The notes below the pieces were generated by a model. That model ran no database searches. It worked only from the letters and a program-made list of their open reading frames with translations, and had not been told where the DNA came from. A DNA stretch of 5,723 bases. Origin: an uncultured Erysipelotrichaceae bacterium. GTDB taxonomy: Bacteria; Bacillota_I; Bacilli_A; Erysipelotrichales; Erysipelotrichaceae. The stretch covers positions 1 to 5,723 of the forward strand of contig CACXEN010000177.1 in assembly GCA_902766675.1 (NCBI GenBank). The letters are read 5' to 3'. How positions within the stretch are numbered: the first letter of the stretch is position 1; each line of letters starts with the position of its first letter. This document shows positions 1-5,584 of the stretch, piece after piece. Position numbers and translations under genes: made by a program.

Positions 1-536
1 CCTAATACTGGTACACCTTTTGTTTCGAGGACTTCTAATGTTTTAGGTAAATCTAGAATAGCTTTTGCGCCTGCACATATAACTGTTACATTTGTGCGTG
101 ATAATTCTTCTAAATCTGCAGAAATGTCCATTGTTTGTTCGGCCCCACGGTGTACACCACCAATGCCACCTGTCACAAAGAATTCTACACCACCTAGATT
201 TGCAAGTATCATTGTTGTCGCAACTGTTGTTGCACCCCAAGAACCACTTGCCATAATCATTGGTAAATCACGTCTGGAAACTTTTGGAATCTCTTGTCCC
301 TTTTTTCCAAATTCTTCAATTTCCTCAGGTGTCATACCAACAACTCCTACCCCATCAATAATACCGATTGTTGCAGGTACGCCGCCATTTTCACGTACTA
401 TATTTTCTACTTGTAAAGCAGTTTCAACGTTTTGTGGATATGGCATACCATGAGAAATAATTGTAGATTCTAATGCCACTACTGGTCTTCCTTCATCTAA
501 TGCCTTTTGTACTTCTGGATTAACTTTGATTTTCAT
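1..536 (-). CDS. psuG: Pseudouridine-5'-phosphate glycosidase PsuG (partial, C-terminus beyond the window)
   Basis: Cytoplasmic enzyme that cleaves the C-C glycosidic bond of pseudouridine 5'-phosphate to uracil and ribose 5-phosphate. The visible 178 residues align along their whole length, by memory, with E. coli PsuG at a constant offset of 8 residues. The family signatures are [12 protein letters not shown] (21-32), KVSRRDLP (85-92), [12 protein letters not shown] (122-133), DISADL (137-142) and CAGAK (154-158). The residues equivalent to E. coli catalytic and ligand residues E31, K93, H137, D149 and K166 are all present as E23, K85, H129, D141 and K158. The family is about 300 residues long, so roughly 120-130 residues lie left of the window. 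The ATG is well placed: AAGGAG (550-545) lies 8 nt upstream. The start overlaps the psuK stop as ATGA, so the two are translationally coupled. No frameshift is seen. Confidence 0.97.
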   Translation of the reverse strand, partial: MKIKVNPEVQKALDEGRPVVALESTIISHGMPYPQNVETALQVENIVRENGGVPATIGIIDGVGVVGMTPEEIEEFGKKGQEIPKVSRRDLPMIMASGSWGATTVATTMILANLGGVEFFVTGGIGGVHRGAEQTMDISADLEELSRTNVTVICAGAKAILDLPKTLEVLETKGVPVL

Positions 537-1471
537 AATACTAACTCCTTTATTTCCATTGCTTCTATCATACTTTCAATTACTTCTGTTGAAAGTGTTT
601 TTCTATCTTCAGCACTTCTTTCAATTGCGCTAACTGCAGCTGTAATTGCGAAATATAATGCATCTTTTGGCCGCACACCACGAAGTCTTTGTGTGATATA
701 TGCGCCTAAGAAATTGTCTCCTCCTCCAGTCGCATTTTCCAAATGGATTTGGCGATGCGTTAACCACAACAACTCATCTTGTGTCCCAAAAAGAACTCCA
801 TGATTTGCCAAAGAAATTATAACCTCTTTTACACCTCTATTTAAGAAGTAAACTAAATTCTCTCTTGCACTTTCTGGATCTGTAATTTTTATTCCTGTAT
901 ATTCATATGCCTCATATGCATTTGGTTTAAAGATATCTAATTGATTTAAAATACCATCTAAATTTTTACATTTAGCTACACTGACTGGATCAGAGGCAAT
1001 CATACATGGTTTATGTTTACTAATATATGACACAAGACTATCTGATAAATTGCCATCAATCATTAACATATCTTCTGGATTAATATTTTGAAAAATAGAT
1101 TCAATTAATGACTCATCTATTTCATTTAATATACGCATATCATTCATTCCAACATGCATATCACCGTCTTTATCTAATATGGCAAGATACATCGAACTTG
1201 GATATTTATCACTGACAATAGAATGACTGATATCAATGCCTTTATTCTTACAATCTTCTTGTAATAGTTTGCCATTGGCATCACTAGAAAAACATGTCAC
1301 AAAACTTACATCCACTCCTAAACGTGCACATATCTCCGCAACATTTCTTCCAACCCCACCAAATTGAATGCCAATATGACCAATATTGGAATCCTTTTCA
1401 ATGATTTCATCTTGGGCAGTACCACATATATCTACATTAGCACCACCAATAATCCAAAGCTTATTATTCAT
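533..1471 (-). CDS. psuK: Pseudouridine kinase PsuK (PfkB/ribokinase family)
   Basis: Phosphorylates pseudouridine at the 5' position with ATP, making the substrate of the adjacent psuG product. The 312 residues match the family length. The N-terminal strand [10 protein letters not shown] (6-15) opens the Rossmann-like fold. PfkB signature 1 includes GGVGRN (38-43). NDM (110-112), DPVS (161-164) and KPN (182-184) match the PsuK subgroup rather than ribokinase or fructokinase. The C-terminal ATP/anion-hole motif reads ATGGGD (247-252), with D252 as the predicted catalytic base. The usual form is GAGD, so the second position is Gly instead of Ala. The start overlaps the upstream stop as TAATG, and a modest GGGTGGTG ribosome site lies at 1484-1477. 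The stop overlaps the psuG start by 4 bp. PfkB substrate choice is hard to call from sequence alone, but the psuG linkage makes pseudouridine the strongest assignment. Confidence 0.95.
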   Translation of the reverse strand: MNNKLWIIGGANVDICGTAQDEIIEKDSNIGHIGIQFGGVGRNVAEICARLGVDVSFVTCFSSDANGKLLQEDCKNKGIDISHSIVSDKYPSSMYLAILDKDGDMHVGMNDMRILNEIDESLIESIFQNINPEDMLMIDGNLSDSLVSYISKHKPCMIASDPVSVAKCKNLDGILNQLDIFKPNAYEAYEYTGIKITDPESARENLVYFLNRGVKEVIISLANHGVLFGTQDELLWLTHRQIHLENATGGGDNFLGAYITQRLRGVRPKDALYFAITAAVSAIERSAEDRKTLSTEVIESMIEAMEIKELVL

Positions 1472-2028
1472 TAGTGCACCACCCTTGTTGCATGGCGTAA
1501 TGCCTCCATCAAATTCTTTGATTTTTCCTCTGCAGTATCTTTTTCAAATTGTCCTGCTTGTAAATATAAATATGCATCTACCATTGCTTGTTTTAATTGA
1601 TTGGCATTTTCTTCTTCTAATTCATCTAATTTGATATCATTGCATGATTGTAATGTTTGTTGAAGAATAAATACTTTTTGCATTACTTCATGTTCCTTAC
1701 TCGTTTCTTCTAATAATGCACTTAATGGCCAATTGGCATTGGTTTCTGTACGCATAATTTTAATTGCTTCAAACTCTATTCCCCTTGCATGAATTTCTTT
1801 TACGATTGCCACAAGTTCTTCATGTGATATTTCTTGCATCATCATATATTCATTTTCAAAGGAACATCCTGCACCTACTGCATCTTCCTCTATTAAAAAG
1901 AGGTCTTTTAATGGGACATGTAAACAATTATCGTCCAGTAAAACAACTGCTATTTCTCTTTTATTTGCGATATCTTTTATCGTATTCGTTGTCTCTAAAT
2001 CAATGTTATATAAAAGTATTTTTTTCAT
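1471..2028 (-). CDS. DUF3783-type protein, first gene of the psuK-psuG operon
   Basis: An acidic protein of 185 residues with no signal peptide or membrane segment. It starts with a beta-strand-like MKKILLYNID. A central part (about 58-115) holds an ISHEEL helix, then a strand and turn ending TETNANWPLSALLEE (94-108) and KEHEVM. This resembles the DUF3783 family as I recall it (a Thr/Asn-x-x-W motif followed by an acidic helix). No biochemical function is known for that family. The C-terminal part (about 115-180) is helical, charged and possibly coiled-coil. I chose the ATG at 2028 because the family-like strand begins there. Upstream in-frame ATGs at 2043 and 2082 add a low-complexity Lys/Asn-rich tail and have no ribosome site. 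The ATG at 2028 also lacks one but lies 6 nt after TACAAT. The TAATG overlap with psuK makes it part of the pseudouridine operon. Assignment to DUF3783 is moderate; the gene itself is secure. Confidence 0.75.
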   Translation of the reverse strand: MKKILLYNIDLETTNTIKDIANKREIAVVLLDDNCLHVPLKDLFLIEEDAVGAGCSFENEYMMMQEISHEELVAIVKEIHARGIEFEAIKIMRTETNANWPLSALLEETSKEHEVMQKVFILQQTLQSCNDIKLDELEEENANQLKQAMVDAYLYLQAGQFEKDTAEEKSKNLMEALRHATRVVH

Positions 2029-2034
2029 ACCAAT

Positions 2035-2040
2035 ATTGTA
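2035..2040 (-). promoter_or_regulatory. Putative -10 element (TACAAT) of the DUF3783-psuK-psuG operon
   Basis: On the minus strand TACAAT is followed by exactly six bases (ATTGGT) and then the ATG at 2028, so transcription would begin at or next to the A of the start codon. No good -35 hexamer stands 16-18 bp upstream. The call rests on the -10 and on the identical arrangement at tcdA. Confidence 0.4.
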
Positions 2041-2084
2041 CATGAACTTTGGGTAAATCGCTTTATTTTTCCTATTTTTCATCG

Positions 2085-2090
2085 TACAAT
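2085..2090 (+). promoter_or_regulatory. Putative -10 element (TACAAT) of the DtxR-type regulator gene
   Basis: TACAAT with a weak TTTATT -35 candidate at 2062-2067 (17-bp spacer). The predicted transcript start is near 2097, giving a leader of about 18 nt that still holds the ribosome site. The box is the mirror image of the -10 of the divergent psu operon, and the two -35 regions would overlap around 2058-2067. Confidence 0.4.
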
Positions 2091-2102
2091 GCTTTTAGAA
2101 GT

Positions 2103-2108
2103 GGGGGG
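2103..2108 (+). promoter_or_regulatory. Ribosome binding site GGGGGG deciding the regulator start
   Basis: A run of six G six bases before the ATG at 2115 is the only SD-like element nearby. It fixes the start at 2115. An upstream in-frame ATG at 2049 has no ribosome site and lies upstream of the predicted promoter start. Confidence 0.7.
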
Positions 2109-2114
2109 ATTTTA

Positions 2115-2483
2115 ATGTCATTATCCATTTATGAATCTGCTGAAGACTATTTAGAAGCTATTTTAATGATTCAAGAAAAGAAAGGTGTAGTTCATTCCAT
2201 TGATATTGCTGAAGAATTAGGATATTCCAAGGCAAGTGTTTCCATTGCGATGAAAAAGTTAAGAGAAAATGGCTACATCTCAATGGAAAAAACTGGTGAA
2301 TTACATTTATTATCTCCTGGAAGAAAAATAGCTGAAAGAATTTACGAAAGACATCGTACACTTACTCGCTTTTTTGAATCCATCGGTGTAAATCCAGAAA
2401 CCGCTGAGGATGATGCATGTAAAATAGAACATGATCTCTCAGATGAAACTTATGAAAAATTAAAAGAATACATCAACAAATGA
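2115..2483 (+). CDS. DtxR/MntR-family metal-dependent transcriptional repressor (short form)
   Basis: A 122-residue cytosolic DNA-binding regulator of metal homeostasis. The winged helix-turn-helix occupies about residues 5-68 (ESAEDYLEAI helix 1, IDIAEELGYSKASVSIAMKKLRENGYI recognition region). It is followed by the dimerisation and metal domain (about 70-120) with YERHRTL and DACKIEH. Candidate metal ligands are D11, E14, H80, C102, E105 and H106. D11/E14/H80/E105/H106 correspond to MntR D8/E11/H77/E102/H103. C102 takes the place of MntR E99 and matches DtxR C102. The SH3-like third domain of true DtxR is absent, as in MntR. The metal could be Mn or Fe; no metal transporter or recognisable MntR/DtxR box lies in the window, so I give no symbol. 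It is a single-gene unit ended by the hairpin at 2475-2503. The start at 2115 is set by the G-run ribosome site. Confidence 0.93.
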   Translation: MSLSIYESAEDYLEAILMIQEKKGVVHSIDIAEELGYSKASVSIAMKKLRENGYISMEKTGELHLLSPGRKIAERIYERHRTLTRFFESIGVNPETAEDDACKIEHDLSDETYEKLKEYINK

Positions 2484-2503
2484 ATCCTCATTCATTTGTT
2501 TTT
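2475..2503 (+). terminator. Intrinsic terminator overlapping the stop of the DtxR-type gene
   Basis: A perfect 10-bp inverted repeat (AACAAATGAA / TTCATTTGTT) with a 6-nt loop is followed by five T (2499-2503, partly shared with the stem). The stem is AT-rich (two G-C pairs), so efficiency may be modest. The stop codon TGA (2481-2483) lies inside the left arm. Confidence 0.7.
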
Positions 2504-2508
2504 GTATA

Positions 2509-2514
2509 TACAAT
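2509..2514 (+). promoter_or_regulatory. Putative -10 element (TACAAT) of tcdA, leaderless arrangement
   Basis: TACAAT is followed by six bases (AGAAAT) and the tcdA ATG at 2521, placing the expected transcript start at the start codon. It lies within the 12-bp palindrome TTGTATATACAA (2502-2513). No convincing -35 is seen, and the region 16-18 bp upstream belongs to the terminator hairpin. Confidence 0.45.
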
Positions 2515-2520
2515 AGAAAT

Positions 2521-3231
2521 ATGACAAACGAATATACAAGATTAGAAATGTTAGTAGGCAGTGATGCTATTAAAAAACTACAAGATAAAAAAGTAGTTGT
2601 TTTCGGTGTTGGTGGAGTTGGTGGTAATGCTATTGAAGCTCTTGCTAGAAGTAATATCGGACAAATTGACATCGTTGATCATGACACAGTATCTCTTACA
2701 AATATCAATCGCCAAATTGTTGCTTTACATAGTACGATTGGCAAGAAAAAAGTAGATGTCATGAAAGATCGAATCCTGGATATCAATCCAAATATCATGG
2801 TAAACACCTACCCTATTTTTTATAGTCAAGAAACTGCTAATGAAATATCTTTAGGAAATTATGATTATATTATCGATGCCATTGATAGTGTTACAGCTAA
2901 GTTATTTCTAATCGAGCAAGCAACACATTTACATATCCCAATCATTTCAGCTATGGGATGTGGTAATCGTTTAGATCCAAGCCAATTAATTGTTACAGAT
3001 ATATTTCAAACAAGTGGTGATCCTCTTGCAAGAATTATGCGCAAAGAATTAAGAGATAGAAATATCCCTCATCTTCTTGTAGTAACAAGTACAGAAAAAC
3101 CCGCAAAGCCATTATTTCAACCTGATGAAGCAATTGAGAAAAGAGTGATTCCTTCCTCTAGTGCCTTTGTGCCACCTGCTGCAGGTTTATTGTTGGCTTC
3201 ACGGGTAATACAAGATTTACTTCTCGCTTAA
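2521..3231 (+). CDS. tcdA: tRNA threonylcarbamoyladenosine dehydratase TcdA (ThiF/MoeB/E1-like)
   Basis: ATP-dependent enzyme that cyclises N6-threonylcarbamoyladenosine (t6A) at position 37 of ANN-decoding tRNAs to the cyclic form ct6A. The 236 residues begin with the TcdA-style YTRLEMLVGSDAI. The nucleotide loop is GVGGVGG (29-35). The adenylation residues follow as VDHDTVSLTNINRQ (52-65, with D53, N61 and R64), then DAIDSVTAK (119-127, D122 and K127). MGCGNRLDP (145-153) and the C-terminal PSSSAFVPPAAGLL stretch are typical of TcdA rather than MoeB or ThiF. It is shorter than E. coli TcdA (about 268 residues), as is usual in Bacillota. The ATG has no ribosome site but sits 6 nt after a -10-like box, so a leaderless mRNA is likely. 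The gene stands alone after a terminator and overlaps the convergent chorismate mutase by 15 bp. Confidence 0.94.
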   Translation: MTNEYTRLEMLVGSDAIKKLQDKKVVVFGVGGVGGNAIEALARSNIGQIDIVDHDTVSLTNINRQIVALHSTIGKKKVDVMKDRILDINPNIMVNTYPIFYSQETANEISLGNYDYIIDAIDSVTAKLFLIEQATHLHIPIISAMGCGNRLDPSQLIVTDIFQTSGDPLARIMRKELRDRNIPHLLVVTSTEKPAKPLFQPDEAIEKRVIPSSSAFVPPAAGLLLASRVIQDLLLA

Positions 3232-3492
3232 TACTTCTTCTTGGTATTCTCGAGATACTTCAATCATATATTGATATACTGCACGGAAATAACGACGTAA
3301 ATCCTCGTCTTCTATTCTGTCAGTATTTTTTTTGATTATTTCGTTTTCCCTACCTTCATCCAATATTGGTAATCTGTTTTCTACCTTATAGTCAATGATT
3401 TCTTTCACAATGCGAAAACGTTCTTCAAACAATGCTGCGAACTTTTCATCTAATGCATCTATTTGACTACGACATTCTTCTAAATGACTCAT
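3217..3492 (-). CDS. Monofunctional AroQ-class chorismate mutase
   Basis: Converts chorismate to prephenate, the entry to phenylalanine and tyrosine synthesis. The protein has 91 residues and is predicted all-helical. All eight active-site residues of the E. coli AroQ (P-protein) mutase domain have counterparts at constant offset: R8, R25, K36, D45, R48, E49, S80 and Q84. No prephenate dehydratase, dehydrogenase or DAHP synthase domain is fused, and no other shikimate or aromatic gene lies in the window. The ATG at 3492 is preferred over an in-frame GTG at 3501 because GAGGTGAT (3504-3497), a strong ribosome site, precedes the ATG at proper spacing and contains the GTG. A perfect TATAAT stands just upstream. 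No terminator is evident before it runs 15 bp into the 3' end of tcdA. A chorismate mutase-like non-enzymatic role is unlikely, since the catalytic set is complete. Confidence 0.95.
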   Translation of the reverse strand: MSHLEECRSQIDALDEKFAALFEERFRIVKEIIDYKVENRLPILDEGRENEIIKKNTDRIEDEDLRRYFRAVYQYMIEVSREYQEEVLSEK

Positions 3493-3496
3493 CTCT

Positions 3497-3504
3497 ATCA
3501 CCTC
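3497..3504 (-). promoter_or_regulatory. Ribosome binding site GAGGTGAT of the chorismate mutase
   Basis: An extended match to the 16S anti-SD, followed by four bases and the ATG at 3492. It decides between ATG 3492 and GTG 3501. Confidence 0.8.
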
Positions 3505-3511
3505 ATATTTG

Positions 3512-3517
3512 ATTATA
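3512..3517 (-). promoter_or_regulatory. -10 element TATAAT of the chorismate mutase gene
   Basis: A perfect consensus hexamer on the minus strand. The predicted transcript start near 3505 gives a leader of only about 13 nt that begins right at the ribosome site. The -35 match is poor (TTATTC, 3541-3536, at 18-bp spacing). Confidence 0.55.
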
Positions 3518-3567
3518 TATTTTATCCAATAAATAGAATAAGAAAATTTAGTGAAATCTTATGCATG

Positions 3568-3576
3568 TGATAAAAT
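3568..3576 (+). promoter_or_regulatory. Extended -10 promoter (TGaTAAAAT) of the ATP-grasp/hydrolase operon
   Basis: A TG dinucleotide one base before TAAAAT gives an extended -10, which compensates for a weak -35 (TTAGTG, 3548-3553, 17-bp spacing). The transcript start is expected near 3583. It is divergent from the chorismate mutase promoter, about 50 bp apart. Confidence 0.6.
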
Positions 3577-3585
3577 TTGTCTAAT

Positions 3586-3592
3586 AGGAGGG
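3586..3592 (+). promoter_or_regulatory. Strong ribosome binding site AGGAGGG of the ATP-grasp gene
   Basis: A near-perfect SD sequence seven bases before the ATG at 3600. It is the strongest in the window and suggests efficient translation of this operon. Confidence 0.85.
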
Positions 3593-3599
3593 TTGTTAT

Positions 3600-4805
3600 A
3601 TGTCTAAAAACTTTGTCTTTATATCCCCAACTTTTCCTGACAATTATTACCAATTCCCGCAAAAATGGAAAGAATGTGGTGGAGTATCTCTCTGTGTTGG
3701 AGAAGATAACTACGATACATTAAAACCAGAACTAAAAGCAACTTGTGATGAATACTACCAAGTAGATTCAATGCATAATTATGACGCAATGTATCGTGCT
3801 GTCGCATGGTTTGCACATAAACACGGAAAAATCGATTGGTTAGAATCTAATAATGAATATTGGCTTGAACAGGATGCGAAACTACGCACTGACTTCAATA
3901 TCACTACTGGTGAAAAAGAAGAAGATGTTTATCGCTTCCGTAAGAAATCTAATATGAAAGCCTTCTATAAAAAAGCAGGTGCGACTGTCGCAAGACATCA
4001 TCTTGTGACAACATATGAAGAAGGCAAAAAGTTCGTTGATATGGTTGGCTATCCAGTTATTGTGAAACCAGATAATGGCATGGGTGCCAATGGCACATGG
4101 AAAATTAAAAATGAGTCTGATCTAAAAGATTTCTATGATATTACTTTAGATACGCAATATATCATGGAAGAATATGTGGATGGTTATATCGTTTCTTTTG
4201 ATGGTATCGTTGACCAACAAGGAAATATCATCTATAAAACAAGTCATGTATTTCCTAATCCAATCATGGATATCGTCAATAATGCAGAAGAATGCATGTA
4301 TTACAGTGAAAGAGAAATTCCAAAAGATCTAGATGAAATTGGTACGAATGTAATTAAGAAGTTTAATATCAAAGGTCGCTTCTTCCATACAGAGTATTTT
4401 AGACTCAACAAAGAGAAAGAAGGACTTGGAAAAAAAGGTGATTTAGTAGCACTAGAAGTAAATATGCGTCCACCAGGTGGATATTCACCAGATATGATGA
4501 ATTATTCTGATGATATTGATGTATATCGACTCTTTGCGGAAATGGCTATGGGTACAGCTACCCCTATTCTAAGAAATAAAAAATATCATTGTGTATATGT
4601 TGGAAGACGCAACGGTCAAACATATAAAAACAATGAAGAAAAAATACTTAAGAAATATAAGAAACATTTAGTAATGCAAGGAGAAATGGCAGATGCTCTA
4701 TCTACTGCATTAGGTAACACTTATTATATTGCACGCTTTGAATCATTAGATGATGTCAATGCGTTTATTCAATACACATTGGTGAAGAAAGCAGGAAAGA
4801 AATAA
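3600..4805 (+). CDS. ATP-grasp ligase of unknown substrate, coupled to a hydrolase
   Basis: A soluble 401-residue member of the ATP-grasp carboxylate-amine/thiol ligase superfamily. Such enzymes activate a carboxylate as an acyl phosphate and join it to a nucleophile. Residues 1-105 form an N-terminal pre-ATP-grasp domain (NFVFISPTFPDNYYQFPQ start, a Rossmann-like fold by inference). Residues about 115-320 are the ATP-grasp core. YPVIVKPDNGMGANGT (151-166) holds the ATP-binding K156 and the glycine-rich loop. IMEEYVDG (188-195) is the hinge that contacts adenine. E265 in HTEYF and E286/N288 in ALEVNMRPPGG are the likely Mg ligands, with R290 contacting phosphate. Residues 320-401 form a lysine-rich C-terminal part. 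The motif set is intact, so it should be active. It is unlike PurK, PurT, Ddl, carbamoyl phosphate synthase or biotin carboxylase in its N-terminus. The stop overlaps the next start as TAATG. Family certain; substrate unknown. Confidence 0.9.
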   Translation: MSKNFVFISPTFPDNYYQFPQKWKECGGVSLCVGEDNYDTLKPELKATCDEYYQVDSMHNYDAMYRAVAWFAHKHGKIDWLESNNEYWLEQDAKLRTDFNITTGEKEEDVYRFRKKSNMKAFYKKAGATVARHHLVTTYEEGKKFVDMVGYPVIVKPDNGMGANGTWKIKNESDLKDFYDITLDTQYIMEEYVDGYIVSFDGIVDQQGNIIYKTSHVFPNPIMDIVNNAEECMYYSEREIPKDLDEIGTNVIKKFNIKGRFFHTEYFRLNKEKEGLGKKGDLVALEVNMRPPGGYSPDMMNYSDDIDVYRLFAEMAMGTATPILRNKKYHCVYVGRRNGQTYKNNEEKILKKYKKHLVMQGEMADALSTALGNTYYIARFESLDDVNAFIQYTLVKKAGKK

Positions 4806-5584
4806 TGCATACCGAATATTATAAAGAATATAGTTTTAACTTAAATCGTGATATGGAATTCAAAGTATATGGACATGCTGGAAAACCAATGCTTGTATTC
4901 CCTTGCCAAGATGGTAGATTCTTTGACTTCGAAGATAGAGGAATGGTTGAAGTAGCAAAAGACTTTATTGAAAATGGTCAACTCCAATTATTCTGTTGTG
5001 ATTCCAATGATATCAATTCATGGTCAAGAGTAGATGATTGGGATAATCGAAATCGTATCGAACAACAAGAAGCTTACTTCCATTATGTCGCAGATGAATT
5101 AGTCCCAAGAATCTTTGAAATCAATGCGAATGCGAATGGTGGATCCTCACCTTCTCTTATTTATACAACTGGAGCTTCTATGGGTGGAACCCATGCATTA
5201 AATTTCTTATTGCGAAGACCAGATTTATTCCAAGGATGTATCGCAATGTCTGGTGCATATGATGCTAAATTATTCTTCAAAGATTATTCCGATGATTTAG
5301 TATATGCTAATTCACCAGTAGATTACATCAATGGTATGGCAAATGATCACCCATATGTTGATTTATATAGGCAAAGACAAATTATTATTGTATGTGGTAG
5401 AGGTGATTGGGAACATCCAATGCAAGAAGATGCTGCACGTATGAAAGAATTATTCCAATACAAAGATATTCCTGCATGGGTGGACTTCTGGGGCGATGAT
5501 GTCGCACATGATTGGCCTTGGTGGCTCAAACAATTCCCATACTATTTAGGATTTGTTGTATCAAGTGAAATACTAGGACACTAG
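4805..5584 (+). CDS. Alpha/beta-hydrolase, esterase-like (COG4947-type), partner of the ATP-grasp gene
   Basis: A 259-residue hydrolase without signal peptide or membrane helix, so probably cytoplasmic. The nucleophile elbow is TTGASMGGTHAL (121-132) with S125 in G-x-S-x-G. The likely acid is D201 in CGRGDWEH (197-204), and the histidine is H235 in DDVAHDWPWW (231-240), giving a complete Ser-Asp-His triad in the canonical order. The N-terminal VYGHAGKPMLVFPCQDGRFFDFED (21-44) supplies the predicted oxyanion-hole strand, here with PCQDG. The protein is rich in Trp and Asp near the active site. It resembles the putative esterase family related to esterase D/COG4947, as I recall it. It is translated by TAATG coupling from the ATP-grasp gene, with AGGAAAG just upstream, so it probably acts on the ligase's product or on a related ester, thioester or amide. 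The stop codon lies in the terminator stem. Real substrate unknown. Confidence 0.86.
   Translation: MHTEYYKEYSFNLNRDMEFKVYGHAGKPMLVFPCQDGRFFDFEDRGMVEVAKDFIENGQLQLFCCDSNDINSWSRVDDWDNRNRIEQQEAYFHYVADELVPRIFEINANANGGSSPSLIYTTGASMGGTHALNFLLRRPDLFQGCIAMSGAYDAKLFFKDYSDDLVYANSPVDYINGMANDHPYVDLYRQRQIIIVCGRGDWEHPMQEDAARMKELFQYKDIPAWVDFWGDDVAHDWPWWLKQFPYYLGFVVSSEILGH

Noticed and set aside
507..1634. Plus-strand open frames opposite psuG, psuK and the DUF3783 gene (94-453, 507-803, 1386-1634, 1764-2045)
   Set aside because: They are antisense shadows with no ribosome sites, unnatural composition and no family resemblance. The minus-strand frames are well-recognised proteins.
2029..2082. N-terminal extension of the DUF3783 gene (start at 2082 or 2043)
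   Set aside because: It has no ribosome site, a Lys/Asn-rich tail unlike the family, and a beginning upstream of the only -10-like box. The start at 2028 fits better.
2049..2114. Longer start for the DtxR-type gene (ATG at 2049)
   Set aside because: It is upstream of the predicted promoter and without a ribosome site. The ATG at 2115 has a G-run ribosome site, and the protein then starts like the family.
3251..3265. GTATTCTCGAGATAC hairpin near the tcdA/chorismate mutase junction as a terminator
   Set aside because: The stem is bulged, contains a short XhoI-like palindrome as loop, and has no T-tract on either strand. It is probably coding sequence chance.
3493..3501. GTG start at 3501 for the chorismate mutase
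   Set aside because: The GTG is part of the GAGGTGAT ribosome site for the ATG at 3492. With ATG 3492 the active-site numbering matches E. coli at a constant offset.
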